Source: Bacillota bacterium (GTDB taxonomy: Bacteria; Bacillota; Clostridia; Acetivibrionales; DSM-1351). Taken from it: a stretch of DNA of 64,000 bases. The notes below the pieces were generated by a model, which was not told the origin of the DNA, searched no databases, and was given only the letters and a program-made list of their open reading frames with translations. This document shows positions 33,563 to 42,700 of the stretch, piece after piece (position 1 is the first letter of the stretch; every line of letters starts with the position of its first letter). The stretch is from positions 248,001 to 312,000 of the forward strand of contig JAEXOY010000015.1 in assembly GCA_023439045.1 (NCBI GenBank), given 5' to 3'. The position numbers and the translations under genes are program-made.

Positions 33563-35488
33563 ATGGGAATGAATTTAGCACAAAAAATAATAAAGGATCA
33601 CATTGTTAGCGGTGAAATGATTACTGGAAGTGAAATCTCCATTAGGATAGATCAAACGCTTACTCAGGATTCAACGGGTACAATGGCATACTTACAGTTT
33701 GAAGCAATTGGTATTCCACGTGTAAAAACAAAAAAGTCTGTTGCATATGTTGACCACAATACTCTTCAAGCAGGCTTTGAAAATGCCGATGATCACAAGT
33801 ACATTCAGACAGTAGCTTCTAAGCATGGAGTTTATTTCTCAAAGCCCGGTAATGGTATCTGCCACCAGGTTCAATTAGAGAGATTTGGTGTACCTGGAAT
33901 GACGCTTCTCGGTTCTGACAGCCATACTCCTACAGGCGGCGGTATTGGTATGCTTGCTATTGGTGCAGGCGGACTGGATGTTGCAGTTGCAATGGGTAGC
34001 GGACCATACTATCTTACAATGCCAAAGGTTTGCAAGGTGGAGCTAAAAGGAAAACTCAACGCGTGGTCGACCGCAAAGGATATTATACTGGAAGTCCTGA
34101 GAATAATGACCGTTAAAGGTGGAGTTGGCAAGGTTATAGAATATGCTGGCGAAGGTATAAAGACCTTAACAGTTCCTGAAAGAGCGACTATTACAAATAT
34201 GGGAGCTGAATTAGGAGCAACTACTTCAATATTCCCAAGTGATGAAGTTACATTGGAATTCTTAAAAGCACAGGGAAGAGAGCAGGATTGGGTTGAGCTT
34301 CTACCTGATGCTGATGCTACTTATGATGAGCATATCATAATAGATCTTGCAACAATTGAACCATTAGCTGCTAAACCACACAGCCCAGATAATGTTGAAA
34401 AGATTTCTTCAATAGGCAGAATTAAGGTGGATCAGGTTGCAATAGGAAGTTGTACTAACTCTTCCTATATGGATATGATGAAGGTTGCGGCTATGTTAAG
34501 GGGAAAGACTGTGAGCCCAGATGTGAGCCTTGTTATTTCTCCAGGTTCAAAGCAGGTCTTGACTATGCTTGCTGAAAATGGAGCATTAGCTGATATGGTT
34601 GCTGCTGGTGCAAGAATACTTGAGTCAGCTTGCGGACCATGTATTGGTATGGGTCAGGCTCCTTGTACTGATGCGGTTTCATTGAGAACCTTCAATAGAA
34701 ATTTTGAAGGCAGAAGCGGAACTACATCAGCAAATGTTTACTTAGTTAGTCCAGAAGTTGCTGCGGCAAGTGCAATTACTGGTGTATTAACAGATCCTAG
34801 AGAATTAGGACAGCCTCCTGTGATAGATATGCCAAAACAATTTGTGATAAATGATAACATGGTTATTGCACCAGCACCAGAGGGAGCTGATGTTGAGGTT
34901 GTTAGGGGCCCAAATATTAAGCCATTCCCAGTAAATAAGGCACTAACTGATAAAGTAGCTGGAAAGGTACTTATCAAGGTTGGTGACAATATTACAACAG
35001 ACCACATAATGCCATCAACAGCTAAGCTGCTTCCTTTTAGATCAAATGTCCCTTACCTTGCTGAGTTCTGCCTCACTCCATGTGATCCTCAGTTCCCGCA
35101 AAGAGCAAAGGAAAATGGCGGAGGATTAATAGTTGGAGGATCAAACTACGGTCAGGGTTCAAGTAGAGAACATGCTGCGCTTGCACCTCTTCAGTTGGGT
35201 GTTAAGGGCGTTATAGTAAAATCGTTTGCTAGAATTCATATGGCAAATCTTATTAATTCGGGAATATTGCCTATGACTTTCCAAAATGAAGCAGATTATG
35301 ACAAGATAGATATGGATGATGAGCTTGTTATAGATAACGCAATTGAACAGGTTAAAAATGCGGATACTATAACAGTAAAGAACATCACCAAGGGATATGA
35401 GTTCAAAGTGGATATTTCATTGTCAGACAGACAGGTTCAGATGATACTTGCTGGAGGGCTTTTGAACTTTACACGAAATCAGGGGTAA
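33563..35488 (+). CDS. Aconitate hydratase
   Basis: A 641-residue aconitase that isomerises citrate to isocitrate. The [4Fe-4S] ligands are in VAIGSCTNSSYMDM (one Cys) and SACGPCIGMGQAPC (two Cys); the C-terminal swivel domain carries GGSNYGQGSSREHAAL. The size fits the short aconitase of clostridia, between LeuC/LeuD and long AcnA types. It is co-transcribed with the Re-citrate synthase. No isocitrate dehydrogenase gene follows in this window. Its stop codon lies inside a small repeat (35482-35530). Confidence 0.95.
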   Translation: MGMNLAQKIIKDHIVSGEMITGSEISIRIDQTLTQDSTGTMAYLQFEAIGIPRVKTKKSVAYVDHNTLQAGFENADDHKYIQTVASKHGVYFSKPGNGICHQVQLERFGVPGMTLLGSDSHTPTGGGIGMLAIGAGGLDVAVAMGSGPYYLTMPKVCKVELKGKLNAWSTAKDIILEVLRIMTVKGGVGKVIEYAGEGIKTLTVPERATITNMGAELGATTSIFPSDEVTLEFLKAQGREQDWVELLPDADATYDEHIIIDLATIEPLAAKPHSPDNVEKISSIGRIKVDQVAIGSCTNSSYMDMMKVAAMLRGKTVSPDVSLVISPGSKQVLTMLAENGALADMVAAGARILESACGPCIGMGQAPCTDAVSLRTFNRNFEGRSGTTSANVYLVSPEVAAASAITGVLTDPRELGQPPVIDMPKQFVINDNMVIAPAPEGADVEVVRGPNIKPFPVNKALTDKVAGKVLIKVGDNITTDHIMPSTAKLLPFRSNVPYLAEFCLTPCDPQFPQRAKENGGGLIVGGSNYGQGSSREHAALAPLQLGVKGVIVKSFARIHMANLINSGILPMTFQNEADYDKIDMDDELVIDNAIEQVKNADTITVKNITKGYEFKVDISLSDRQVQMILAGGLLNFTRNQG

Positions 35489-35530
35489 CTTTTAGGTGCA
35501 GGTAACTTTTAGGTTAAGGGTAACTCTAAG
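35482..35530. repeat. GGTAACT repeat that includes the aconitase stop codon
   Basis: GGTAACT occurs at 35484, 35501 and 35519 within three copies of a 17-18 bp unit (GGTAACTTTTAGGT and variants). The first copy contains the TAA stop of the aconitase gene. Confidence 0.75.
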
Positions 35531-35553
35531 ACTAAGAATGACTTAGTCTTAGA
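35525..35553. other. 12-bp inverted repeat before the GntR gene
   Basis: TCTAAGACTAAG (35525-35536) and CTTAGTCTTAGA (35542-35553) form a perfect hairpin with loop AATGA. No T tract follows, so it may be a processing or stability element or an operator, not a terminator. Confidence 0.6.
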
Positions 35554-35576
35554 ATTACTATATGAAAGGGTACATT

Positions 35577-36248
35577 ATGGCTACGCTCACATACGATGAT
35601 AATGAAAATGCTATGCATTCACTGCGAGGAAAGGCTTTTAGTCAAATCCGTCAGCAGATTCTAAACGGCACATACAAGCCTGGGGAGAGTCTCATTGAAA
35701 CCAGACTTTCTGAAGAACTTGGTGTGAGCAGAACCCCTATTAGAGAGGCTCTACGTCAACTTGAGCTAGAAGGCCTTGTGCAGGCAATCCCCAATAAGGG
35801 TGCTGTTGTTAAGGGCATCTCCGAAAAAGATATAGAGGATATTTTTGTCATTAGAACTATGATAGAAGGTCTTGCCGCAAGATGGGCAGCTGAGAAGATT
35901 ACAGATGAAGAGATAGCTGAATTGAAGGAAGCACTTGAATTTGAGGAATTTTATACTATGAAGAATGATGCAAATCATCTGATGAGGTATGATACAAGAT
36001 TTCATGAGATTATATTTAGAGCAAGCAAAAGCAGGCCTTTAATGCACATGCTTACAACATTCCATGATTATATTCAGGGTGCTAGAAATTTTTCGTTTAC
36101 TACGCCTGGACGCCCTCAGAAAGCACTTGAAGAACATAGAGTTATATTTGATGCGATAGCAAACAAAGATGCCGAAACTGCAGAACGACTTACGGTGGAG
36201 CATATTTTGAATGCTAGCCATAACTTTAGTGAAAAACATAATAAGTAG
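35577..36248 (+). CDS. GntR-family regulator with FCD ligand domain
   Basis: A 223-residue FadR-like regulator. An N-terminal winged helix (about 18-85, with SLIETRLSEELGVSRTPIREALRQLELEGLV) is followed by an all-helical FCD domain (about 95-215). The domain holds the metal/ligand residues in RYDTRFHEIIF and LEEHRVIFDAI, typical of sensors of organic acids. It lies in the citrate synthase-aconitase operon and probably controls it through the palindrome at 32055-32080. ATG 35577 is chosen over ATG 35562 since GAAAGG lies just upstream. A strong terminator follows. Confidence 0.93.
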   Translation: MATLTYDDNENAMHSLRGKAFSQIRQQILNGTYKPGESLIETRLSEELGVSRTPIREALRQLELEGLVQAIPNKGAVVKGISEKDIEDIFVIRTMIEGLAARWAAEKITDEEIAELKEALEFEEFYTMKNDANHLMRYDTRFHEIIFRASKSRPLMHMLTTFHDYIQGARNFSFTTPGRPQKALEEHRVIFDAIANKDAETAERLTVEHILNASHNFSEKHNK

Positions 36249-36254
36249 TAATTT

Positions 36255-36297
36255 AAAAAATTAAGGGGAAAAATTTTTTTCAACCCCTTAATTTTTT
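36255..36297 (+). terminator. Terminator of the citrate synthase operon
   Basis: A perfect 14-bp stem (36255-36268 with 36284-36297) closes with a run of six T. The GC part is GGGG/CCCC. Confidence 0.92.
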
Positions 36298-36357
36298 GCC
36301 CTAAATTATGTATACTAGTAAATTGTCAATATATATATTACAAAAAGGAGCACATAA

Positions 36358-37341
36358 ATGAACAAGATAAGAATAGGTATAGTAGGTTATGGAAATATTG
36401 GTAGGGGAGTAGAAGCTGCTATCAAGCAAAATCAGGATACTGAGTTGGTCGCTGTATTCACAAGAAGATCACCAGAAAGTCTTAAAATAAATACTTCAAC
36501 CGCTAAGGTGGTTGCAATAGATGAAGCTGTAAACTACAAGAATGATATTGATGTAATGATATTGTGTGGTGGTTCAGCAACTGACCTGCCAGAGCAGGGG
36601 CCGGAATTTGCAACAATGTTTAATATGGTTGATAGCTTTGATACTCATGCAAAGATTCCTGAATATCTTGAATCGGTTAATAAGGCAGCTATTGCAGCTG
36701 GTAAAGTTGGCGTTATATCAGTTGGTTGGGATCCAGGTTTATTCTCAATGATTAGAATGATGTCTGGAGCCATATTGCCAGTGGGTAATGACTATACATT
36801 CTGGGGTAAAGGTATAAGTCAGGGGCACTCAGATGCAATCAGAAGAGTGGAGGGTGTAAAGGATGCAAAGCAATACACTATTCCAATGGATAAGGCAGTG
36901 CAGAGTGTCAGAAATGGTGAAAATGCTGAGCTTACAACTAGACAGAAGCATTTAAGAGAGTGCTTTGTTGTTGCTGAAGATGGAGCGGACAAAGCCAAAA
37001 TTGAAGAAACCATCAAAAATATGCCAAACTATTTTGCTGACTACGATACTGTTGTTCATTTCATTAGTCAGGAAGAGCTTGATAAGAACCATTCAAAAAT
37101 GCCTCATGGCGGCTTTGTATTCAGAAGTGGAATGACTGGTGAAGGCAATAAGCATATTATTGAGTTTTCTCTCAAGCTTGACAGCAATCCAGAGTTTACT
37201 GCAAATGTATTGTTAGCATATGCAAGAGCTGCATACAGAATGAATAAAGAGGGCCAAAAGGGTGCAAAGACTGTTTTTGATGTCCCATTGTCCTACCTTT
37301 CAGAAAAGCCATATGAGCAGCTGATTAAGGATTTACTATAA
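36358..37341 (+). CDS. ddh: meso-diaminopimelate D-dehydrogenase
   Basis: A 327-residue NADPH-dependent enzyme that makes meso-diaminopimelate directly from tetrahydrodipicolinate (one-step route for lysine and peptidoglycan). The Rossmann motif IGIVGYGNIGRGVE opens the chain. VDSFDTHAKIPEYL, ISVGWDPGLFSMIRMM and WGKGISQGHSDAIRRVEGVKDA are characteristic active-site blocks. AAGGAG stands upstream. It has its own leader after the GntR terminator and ends before a 470-bp gap. Confidence 0.96.
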   Translation: MNKIRIGIVGYGNIGRGVEAAIKQNQDTELVAVFTRRSPESLKINTSTAKVVAIDEAVNYKNDIDVMILCGGSATDLPEQGPEFATMFNMVDSFDTHAKIPEYLESVNKAAIAAGKVGVISVGWDPGLFSMIRMMSGAILPVGNDYTFWGKGISQGHSDAIRRVEGVKDAKQYTIPMDKAVQSVRNGENAELTTRQKHLRECFVVAEDGADKAKIEETIKNMPNYFADYDTVVHFISQEELDKNHSKMPHGGFVFRSGMTGEGNKHIIEFSLKLDSNPEFTANVLLAYARAAYRMNKEGQKGAKTVFDVPLSYLSEKPYEQLIKDLL

Positions 37342-37373
37342 TATAATTAAAATCTATCAAACCTATATAAGAG

Positions 37374-37404
37374 AATAAACGCTTGAATGAATAAACGCTT
37401 GAAT
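37374..37404. repeat. 15-bp direct repeat after ddh
   Basis: AATAAACGCTTGAAT occurs twice (37374-37388 and 37390-37404), one base apart. Confidence 0.8.
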
Positions 37405-37491
37405 ATCTTAGAATACTAATTTTATAGGAGCAGATGCAAAATAACGTTCTGCTATTATAAAAGGTTAAATATTAAGTTTATAAAAATGATA

Positions 37492-37555
37492 AAAGCTAAA
37501 TGCAACATGGAATTAGTAAATAAATAACCAGATTGCATTTAGCTTTATTTAGTTT
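37492..37555 (+). terminator. Terminator downstream of ddh
   Basis: A perfect 14-bp stem AAAGCTAAATGCAA/TTGCATTTAGCTTT (37492-37505, 37533-37546) is followed by ATTTAGTTTTT. It lies 150 nt after the ddh stop. Confidence 0.8.
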
Positions 37556-37652
37556 TTAATTGGTAATTATTTGAATATTATGCTATAATTATAGAACATG
37601 AGTAAATAAAAGGTTCATTCCTAGCATTATATGATTAATTTATTAATATAAT

Positions 37653-37756
37653 TTTATAGCTTTTGTAGTTTATAGCTTTTGTAGTTTTTAGCTTTTGTAG
37701 TTTTTAGCTTTTGTAGTTTATAGCGTTTGTAAGTTTTAGAGTTTGTAGTTTTTTTA
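37653..37756. repeat. 16-bp tandem repeat, about six copies
   Basis: Units of the form TTTATAGCTTTTGTAG (variants TTTTTAGC and GTTTGTAAG) follow one another directly. Together with the terminator they account for the gap 37342-37813, and they lie in the leader of the following membrane-protein gene. Confidence 0.85.
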
Positions 37757-37813
37757 GAGTTTACAGATTTTATATATATTATATAGATTTTTATAGAAAG
37801 TGACTTGTAAAAA

Positions 37814-38374
37814 ATGAAAAGTAAATATTTCGGGTATATTTATTGGGGTTTTTTCTTTATTATGTTGAGTTTTAGAATTCAAGGCTTCGATATCTTCCCA
37901 GATTTGGTAGGGTATATTCTATTCTTTTTGGCTTTTAGTGGACTTAAAGAATACAGCTCGTATTTTAATAAGGCCAATATATGTAACATTCCAATGATTT
38001 TCTTATCCTTATTTAATCTATATCAGCAACGCGGAACGGTATTAGCAGGACGAATAAATCTTGGAGTGTATGGAATTTGGTCCATACCGTTAGCAATAGC
38101 CACAGCTGCTTTAGGTATCCTTACAGTATACTATCTCCTAAAGGGAATAAGTGAAATGGCTTTAATAAGAGGAAGACATGACATCGTAGAGAAATCGGAA
38201 GAACAATGGAAGCATTACTTGTTTTATCAGATTGCTGTAATACTAACGTTTATTGTTGTTTTCATTCCAGTTTTAGGATTGGGATACGTAATTTTCTTAT
38301 TCGCCTTATCCATTATAATAATGTTCTCATTAATGAGGCTTATGAGCTTTTGTAAGGAGAATCTTACAACCTAA
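37814..38374 (+). CDS. Conserved-type membrane protein of unknown function
   Basis: I do not recognise a family. It is a 186-residue protein with about five hydrophobic segments (near 7-25, 32-46, 85-112, 136-158 and 160-176) and a short charged loop (about 118-134). The start MKSKYFGYIYWGFFFIMLSF and the GFDIFPDLVGYILFFLAFSGL segment resemble small uncharacterised clostridial membrane proteins. The ribosome binding site is weak. Neighbours (ddh and a tRNA) say nothing about its role. Confidence 0.7.
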   Translation: MKSKYFGYIYWGFFFIMLSFRIQGFDIFPDLVGYILFFLAFSGLKEYSSYFNKANICNIPMIFLSLFNLYQQRGTVLAGRINLGVYGIWSIPLAIATAALGILTVYYLLKGISEMALIRGRHDIVEKSEEQWKHYLFYQIAVILTFIVVFIPVLGLGYVIFLFALSIIIMFSLMRLMSFCKENLTT

Positions 38375-38401
38375 ATAGGTAAATACATATAAAATTTTTT
38401 C

Positions 38402-38430
38402 TTGAAATATTCCACAGCACATGCTATAAT
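38402..38430 (+). promoter_or_regulatory. Promoter of the tRNA gene
   Basis: TTGAAA (38402-38407), exact 17-bp spacer, TATAAT (38425-38430) with extended TGC; 19 bp before the tRNA. Confidence 0.85.
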
Positions 38431-38449
38431 CTTTTTGGTAATCAAGAAC

Positions 38450-38525
38450 GGCCCATTGGTCAAGTGGCCTAAGACTCCGCCCTCTCACGGCGGCAACAGG
38501 GGTTCGAATCCCCTATGGGTCACCA
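38450..38525 (+). tRNA. tRNA-Glu (anticodon CTC)
   Basis: A 76-nt cloverleaf with CCA encoded. The acceptor GGCCCAT pairs with ATGGGTC (one G-U); the anticodon stem CCGCC/GGCGG holds loop CTCTCAC, giving anticodon CTC for the GAG codon. The T arm reads AGGGG-TTCGAAT-CCCCT. It has its own promoter and terminator. The glutamyl-tRNA synthetase gene lies 15 kb downstream. Confidence 0.97.
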
Positions 38526-38531
38526 CAAAAG

Positions 38532-38568
38532 AGACGTGTATTTCGTAATGAAAATATGCGTCTTTTTT
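38532..38568 (+). terminator. Terminator of the tRNA gene
   Basis: AGACGTGTATTT (38532-38543) pairs with AAATATGCGTCT (38552-38563; two G-U), followed by TTTTT. Confidence 0.85.
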
Positions 38569-38643
38569 ATTTACTTAATTTTTCTTAATTTTTTATCATT
38601 TGTGATATAATAACTCCTGAATATTTTTTTAGGAGCTATTTTT

Positions 38644-40023
38644 ATGAAACTACCAATAGAATTCGTAACAAAGATGCAAAAGTTAATGGGTGAGCAAGAA
38701 TTTGAGCTTTATCTCCAATCATATAAAAAACCACGATTTTATGGACTTCGGGTAAATACCCTTAAAATTTCAGTTGAGGATTTTCTAAAAATTTCGCCAT
38801 TTAAGCTAACTCCAGTGCCGTGGACAAAAGATGGCTTTTACTATGAAGAAGGCGAGTCACCGGGAAAACACCCTTATTATTATGCAGGACTGTATTATAT
38901 ACAAGAGCCAAGTGCTATGCTTCCGGGTGCTGTTATAGGCGTTCAGCCCGGGGAAAAGGTGCTTGATTTGTGTGCTGCACCAGGGGGAAAAACTGTCCAA
39001 ATGGCGGCTCAGATGAACAATGAAGGATTGATAGTTGCAAATGATATAAATTCTGATAGGGTTAAAGCTTTAGTCAAAAATATTGAACTCAGTGGGATAA
39101 AGAATGCTATAGTGCTAAATGAGTCTCCTGATAGGCTTGCAAAAAACTTTGAAGGGTACTTTGACAGAATAATGGTAGATGCTCCTTGCTCGGGTGAAGG
39201 CATGTTCCGTAAGGACGAGGATGCAATAAAAAGCTGGGAAAACTATAAATGTGAAAAGTGCTGCACAATGCAGTGGGACATTTTGACACAGGTGGATACA
39301 ATGCTAAAGCCGGGAGGGATAATATTATATTCCACATGCACATTTTCACCTGAAGAGGATGAACTGATGATTGAAAAATTCCTAGACAGCCATCCTGACT
39401 ATGAAATGCTGGAAATTCCCAAAGTAGGCGGAATTGAAGGTGGAAGAACTGATTGGTCAGATGGAAAATATGATTTTGGAAAGGCTGCTAGATTATGGCC
39501 ACATAAGCTCAATGGGGAAGGGCACTTTGCCATTAAGCTGAGAAAAAAAGATCGTGTTGGGGAAGAAGGGGCTTGGAGGAGCCAAGACTTTAACGGTAAA
39601 TTGGCGTCAGCTGATGAATTCCCTCTGCTAAAGCAGTTCATTGCCGATAACCTAAATGTCTGTATTGAAGGGAATACTTTTGTAAAGGGAAACAATATAT
39701 ATAATCTTCCCAAAAGCCTGCCAAACCTTGATAGGTTGAAGGTTGCAAAGTTCGGATGGTATCTTGGGGAGATAGGACCAAAGGGCTTTATTCCTTCACA
39801 TTCCTTTGCAATTTCTCTTAAAATGCAGGAAATCAAAAATTGTATCAATTTTACCAGTAACGATACTCAGTTAAACAGTTATCTCAAGGGAGAGACTATA
39901 ATAGAGTCGGGACCAAAGGGTTATATTGCAATCTGCGTAGATGGATATGTACTTGGTTGGGTAAAGCAAACAGGGGATATGCTAAAGAACCTATACCCAA
40001 AAGGCTGGAGAAAGATGTATTAG
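38644..40023 (+). CDS. RsmF/NOL1-NOP2-sun family rRNA m5C methyltransferase
   Basis: A 459-residue SAM-dependent RNA cytosine-5 methyltransferase. The SAM site is VLDLCAAPGGKTVQMAAQM (about 109). Motif IV, MVDAPCSGEGMFRKDED (about 179), and motif VI, LYSTCTFSPEEDE (about 231), hold the two catalytic cysteines. The C-terminal part (about 310-459) resembles the RsmF substrate-binding extension, so the likely target is 16S rRNA. TAGGAG precedes the ATG. The exact cytidine modified is not known from sequence. Confidence 0.93.
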   Translation: MKLPIEFVTKMQKLMGEQEFELYLQSYKKPRFYGLRVNTLKISVEDFLKISPFKLTPVPWTKDGFYYEEGESPGKHPYYYAGLYYIQEPSAMLPGAVIGVQPGEKVLDLCAAPGGKTVQMAAQMNNEGLIVANDINSDRVKALVKNIELSGIKNAIVLNESPDRLAKNFEGYFDRIMVDAPCSGEGMFRKDEDAIKSWENYKCEKCCTMQWDILTQVDTMLKPGGIILYSTCTFSPEEDELMIEKFLDSHPDYEMLEIPKVGGIEGGRTDWSDGKYDFGKAARLWPHKLNGEGHFAIKLRKKDRVGEEGAWRSQDFNGKLASADEFPLLKQFIADNLNVCIEGNTFVKGNNIYNLPKSLPNLDRLKVAKFGWYLGEIGPKGFIPSHSFAISLKMQEIKNCINFTSNDTQLNSYLKGETIIESGPKGYIAICVDGYVLGWVKQTGDMLKNLYPKGWRKMY

Positions 40024-40072
40024 AATTAGCCGTATTAGTGTTATATACATTAGATTGTTAGGGGAGAAACCT

Positions 40073-40804
40073 ATGAAACAGCGTTTGGATAAAGTATTAT
40101 CAAATTTTGGATTTGGCTCAAGAACAGATATAAAAAAAGCTGTAAAAGGCGGTCTTGTCAAAGTAGATGGGACTATTGTAACTGATAGTGGAATGCATGT
40201 AGACCCCGAGGCATCAGTCATAGAAATGGGTGGTCAAAAGCTGAATTATCGTGAATATATCTATATAATGATGAATAAGCCACAGGGGGTAATCTCTGCT
40301 ACAGTAGATACAAAGCAGAAAACGGTTTTTGATATTATGCCTGAGCAGTACAAATGCTTTGACCTGTTTCCTGCAGGAAGGTTGGACATTGACACCGAGG
40401 GACTTGTCCTTATGACAAATGACGGACAGCTTGCACATGAAATATTATCACCAAGAAAACACGTTGAAAAGACATATTACGCCCATGTTTCAGGCATTGT
40501 TGACCAAATGGACATCGAAGCTTTTAAAGAGGGAGTAGTGCTTGACGACGGGTATAAAACCTTGCCAGCAAAGCTCAAGATATTAAAGTCGGGCGATATT
40601 TCGGAGATTGAGCTAAAGATTACAGAAGGTAAATTCCATCAGGTAAAGAGAATGTTTGAGTCTGTAGGGAAAAAGGTGATTTATTTAAAGCGTTTATCGA
40701 TGGGAAAATTATTGCTTGACAGCGGACTTAAGCTAGGAGAGTGCAGAGAACTTACAGATGAAGAGCTAGAGCTGCTAAAAAGCTCTGTACAGAAGAATAA
40801 TTAG
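40073..40804 (+). CDS. RsuA/RluB-family rRNA pseudouridine synthase
   Basis: A 243-residue enzyme with an N-terminal S4 domain (MKQRLDKVLSNFGFGSRTDIKKAVKGGLVKVDG) and a catalytic domain. The latter contains the FPAGRLDIDTEGLVLMTNDG motif with its nucleophilic Asp, MMNKPQGVISA, and EGKFHQVKRMFESVGKKVIYLKR. This is the RsuA type, acting on 16S or 23S rRNA. ATG 40073 follows GGGGAG; an in-frame TTG at 40055 is less likely. It lies 49 bp after the RsmF-like gene, so the two may be co-transcribed. Confidence 0.94.
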   Translation: MKQRLDKVLSNFGFGSRTDIKKAVKGGLVKVDGTIVTDSGMHVDPEASVIEMGGQKLNYREYIYIMMNKPQGVISATVDTKQKTVFDIMPEQYKCFDLFPAGRLDIDTEGLVLMTNDGQLAHEILSPRKHVEKTYYAHVSGIVDQMDIEAFKEGVVLDDGYKTLPAKLKILKSGDISEIELKITEGKFHQVKRMFESVGKKVIYLKRLSMGKLLLDSGLKLGECRELTDEELELLKSSVQKNN

Positions 40805-40899
40805 TTGTTAGAAGTAACTGTGTATTATGAATAAATGCGTATTTTGAGCAGTAGTAAATAATTATCTAAAGTATATTTGAATGGAAGGAACATAAAAAT

Positions 40900-42069
40900 A
40901 TGAACAAGCAGTCTATTCAGAAATTATCCTTATTTTTAACTGGTATTGAGCAACGAATTATTGATAACAAGGATTTTTTCAAAGTAATCAATATTTCTTT
41001 TAAATCGGGTACAAAAAATTATGGTGCCAATATATGCCTCTGCGATGACAAGATCATTGTTAGTTATAATGGCAGGAAGGATAAGATGGAAATATCCTGG
41101 CTTTCTGCAAGAATATCAAAGATAGCAGAAGGGTATGAAGCACTTGAACTGATATATGAGGAAAGAGGAACTGCCATTGTTATTAATGCTGATGATAAGA
41201 ATGTCAAGATGAAGACAAAAGAGAACAGCACTGCGGAGAATTGCCAGGGACATAATGAAACTTCTCAGATTTTAAACAGGGATTATTATATCAAGGTTGG
41301 GCCTGCTGATGATGTACTTAAAGCTATTGGAATATTAGCTGAAAATGGAAAAGTCAAGAATGATATGATCAGGAAATATAATCAGATAGACCATTTTATT
41401 GAGTTAATTGATGAATTGCTTAGAAGGTTATCAGAAAAAAATAGTAGCTTGAACATTGTCGATTGCGGTTGTGGCAAATCATATCTTTCCTTTGTTTTAA
41501 ATTACTATATTAAAGAGGTCCTTAAGAAAAACTGTCATTTTACCGGGCTTGATATTTCAAAGACAGTTATCGATGCATCAGATGCTATTGCAGAAAAATT
41601 AAATTACAAAAACATGCAATTTAAGGTTACTGATATAAGAAATTATAGGCCTCAAGGTGAGACCCATCTTGTTATTAGCCTTCATGCATGTGATACTGCT
41701 ACTGATGAAGCTATAGCCTTCGCTATCAACAATAATGCCAAGGCTCTTGTAATGGTTCCCTGCTGCCAAAAGGAGCTACTTTCTCAGTACTCCTTCAGGG
41801 AAATATCGGAAATTACAAAGCATGGCGTGCTTAAAGCTAGAATGGCAGATGTACTGACAGATGGTATTCGTTTATTACTGCTTGAATGTATGGGATATAA
41901 GGCATCTATAGTAGAATATGTATCCCCCCTAGAAACCCCCAAAAACCTTATGATTAGGGCACAAAAGGTTGGTGGAGTCAATAAAACAATGATAGAAGAA
42001 TATAAAAAAATAAAAGCTTTATTAAATATTAATCCTACTTTAGAAAGGTTAATTCTATCTTCATTATAA
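40900..42069 (+). CDS. Class I SAM-dependent methyltransferase (Methyltransf_32-like)
   Basis: A 389-residue protein. An unassigned N-terminal half (about 1-130) precedes a Rossmann methyltransferase domain with VDCGCGKSYLSFVLNYYI (motif I, about 187), FTGLDIS, LVISLHACDTATDEAI and MVPCCQKELL. The HACD and PCCQ blocks are typical of the Methyltransf_32 family, which includes putative RNA-modifying enzymes. The substrate is unknown. GAAGGA precedes the ATG. It follows the rRNA-modification genes, which weakly suggests an RNA substrate. Confidence 0.85.
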   Translation: MNKQSIQKLSLFLTGIEQRIIDNKDFFKVINISFKSGTKNYGANICLCDDKIIVSYNGRKDKMEISWLSARISKIAEGYEALELIYEERGTAIVINADDKNVKMKTKENSTAENCQGHNETSQILNRDYYIKVGPADDVLKAIGILAENGKVKNDMIRKYNQIDHFIELIDELLRRLSEKNSSLNIVDCGCGKSYLSFVLNYYIKEVLKKNCHFTGLDISKTVIDASDAIAEKLNYKNMQFKVTDIRNYRPQGETHLVISLHACDTATDEAIAFAINNNAKALVMVPCCQKELLSQYSFREISEITKHGVLKARMADVLTDGIRLLLLECMGYKASIVEYVSPLETPKNLMIRAQKVGGVNKTMIEEYKKIKALLNINPTLERLILSSL

Positions 42070-42113
42070 ACGCATTTTAAGCCACAATATTAACATACTT
42101 CAAGGCACAAGTC

Positions 42114-42141
42114 TTGACTAATGATAGTTGTATGGTATAAT
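42114..42141 (+). promoter_or_regulatory. Promoter of the starch-binding-domain gene
   Basis: TTGACT (42114-42119), 16-bp spacer, TATAAT (42136-42141) with extended TGG. Confidence 0.7.
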
Positions 42142-42196
42142 TCAGAGGGCAACATATTACAGTATATTGATTTTTTCAGACACGAGGGAGGGCAAA

Positions 42197-42619
42197 ATGG
42201 CTGTAAATAATTCTTTTGAACAGAACGGAGTACTATTATCCAAAAAGACGATTTATTCAAATGACAAAATAAAGGTTGAATACTTCGGACTGCTAGCAAA
42301 ATGCGGAGCAGAACAAATAATCATGCACGTCGGTTATGGAGATAACTGGGACGAAAGCACATATGTATTAATGCAAGCGGAAGAAGGAACATTCTCTGCT
42401 GAAATCGAAGTTATGGAATATCCCGTGATGAATATTTGCTTTAAGGATAATGCTGATAACTGGGATAATAACTCTGGTCAAAATTACTCTTTTAAAATTT
42501 CAAAGAAGCGTGCTTCAAAGCCCGCAACAAAGAAGGCATCCAGTGAAGAAACAACAAAGGAAAAAGCTACTAAAAAAACTGGTTGTTCTAAGAAAACTTC
42601 AAAAAAAGTAGATAAATAA
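42197..42619 (+). CDS. Cytosolic protein with a CBM25/53-like starch-binding domain and a basic tail
   Basis: A 140-residue protein with no signal peptide. Residues about 15-100 resemble starch/glycogen-binding modules of CBM families 25 and 53: a beta-rich chain with HVGYGDNWDE and CFKDNADNWDNNSGQNYSF, where the paired Trp/Asn positions bind glucan. Residues 105-140 form a Lys/Thr/Ser-rich tail with KKAS, KKTS and similar repeats. It may bind intracellular glycogen; the tail could contact acidic polymers. ATG 42197 follows GAGGGAGGG. It has its own promoter and terminator, with no glycogen genes nearby. Confidence 0.8.
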   Translation: MAVNNSFEQNGVLLSKKTIYSNDKIKVEYFGLLAKCGAEQIIMHVGYGDNWDESTYVLMQAEEGTFSAEIEVMEYPVMNICFKDNADNWDNNSGQNYSFKISKKRASKPATKKASSEETTKEKATKKTGCSKKTSKKVDK

Positions 42620-42646
42620 TTAGATAATAATCTGTGAAACTTTAAC

Positions 42647-42684
42647 AAAAAGAAGACCATACCATGTTTTGGTCTTCTTTTTTG
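42647..42684 (+). terminator. Terminator of the starch-binding-domain gene
   Basis: AAAAAGAAGACCA (42647-42659) pairs with TGGTCTTCTTTTT (42670-42682). Confidence 0.92.
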
Positions 42685-42700
42685 TTAAAAATTATACTAT

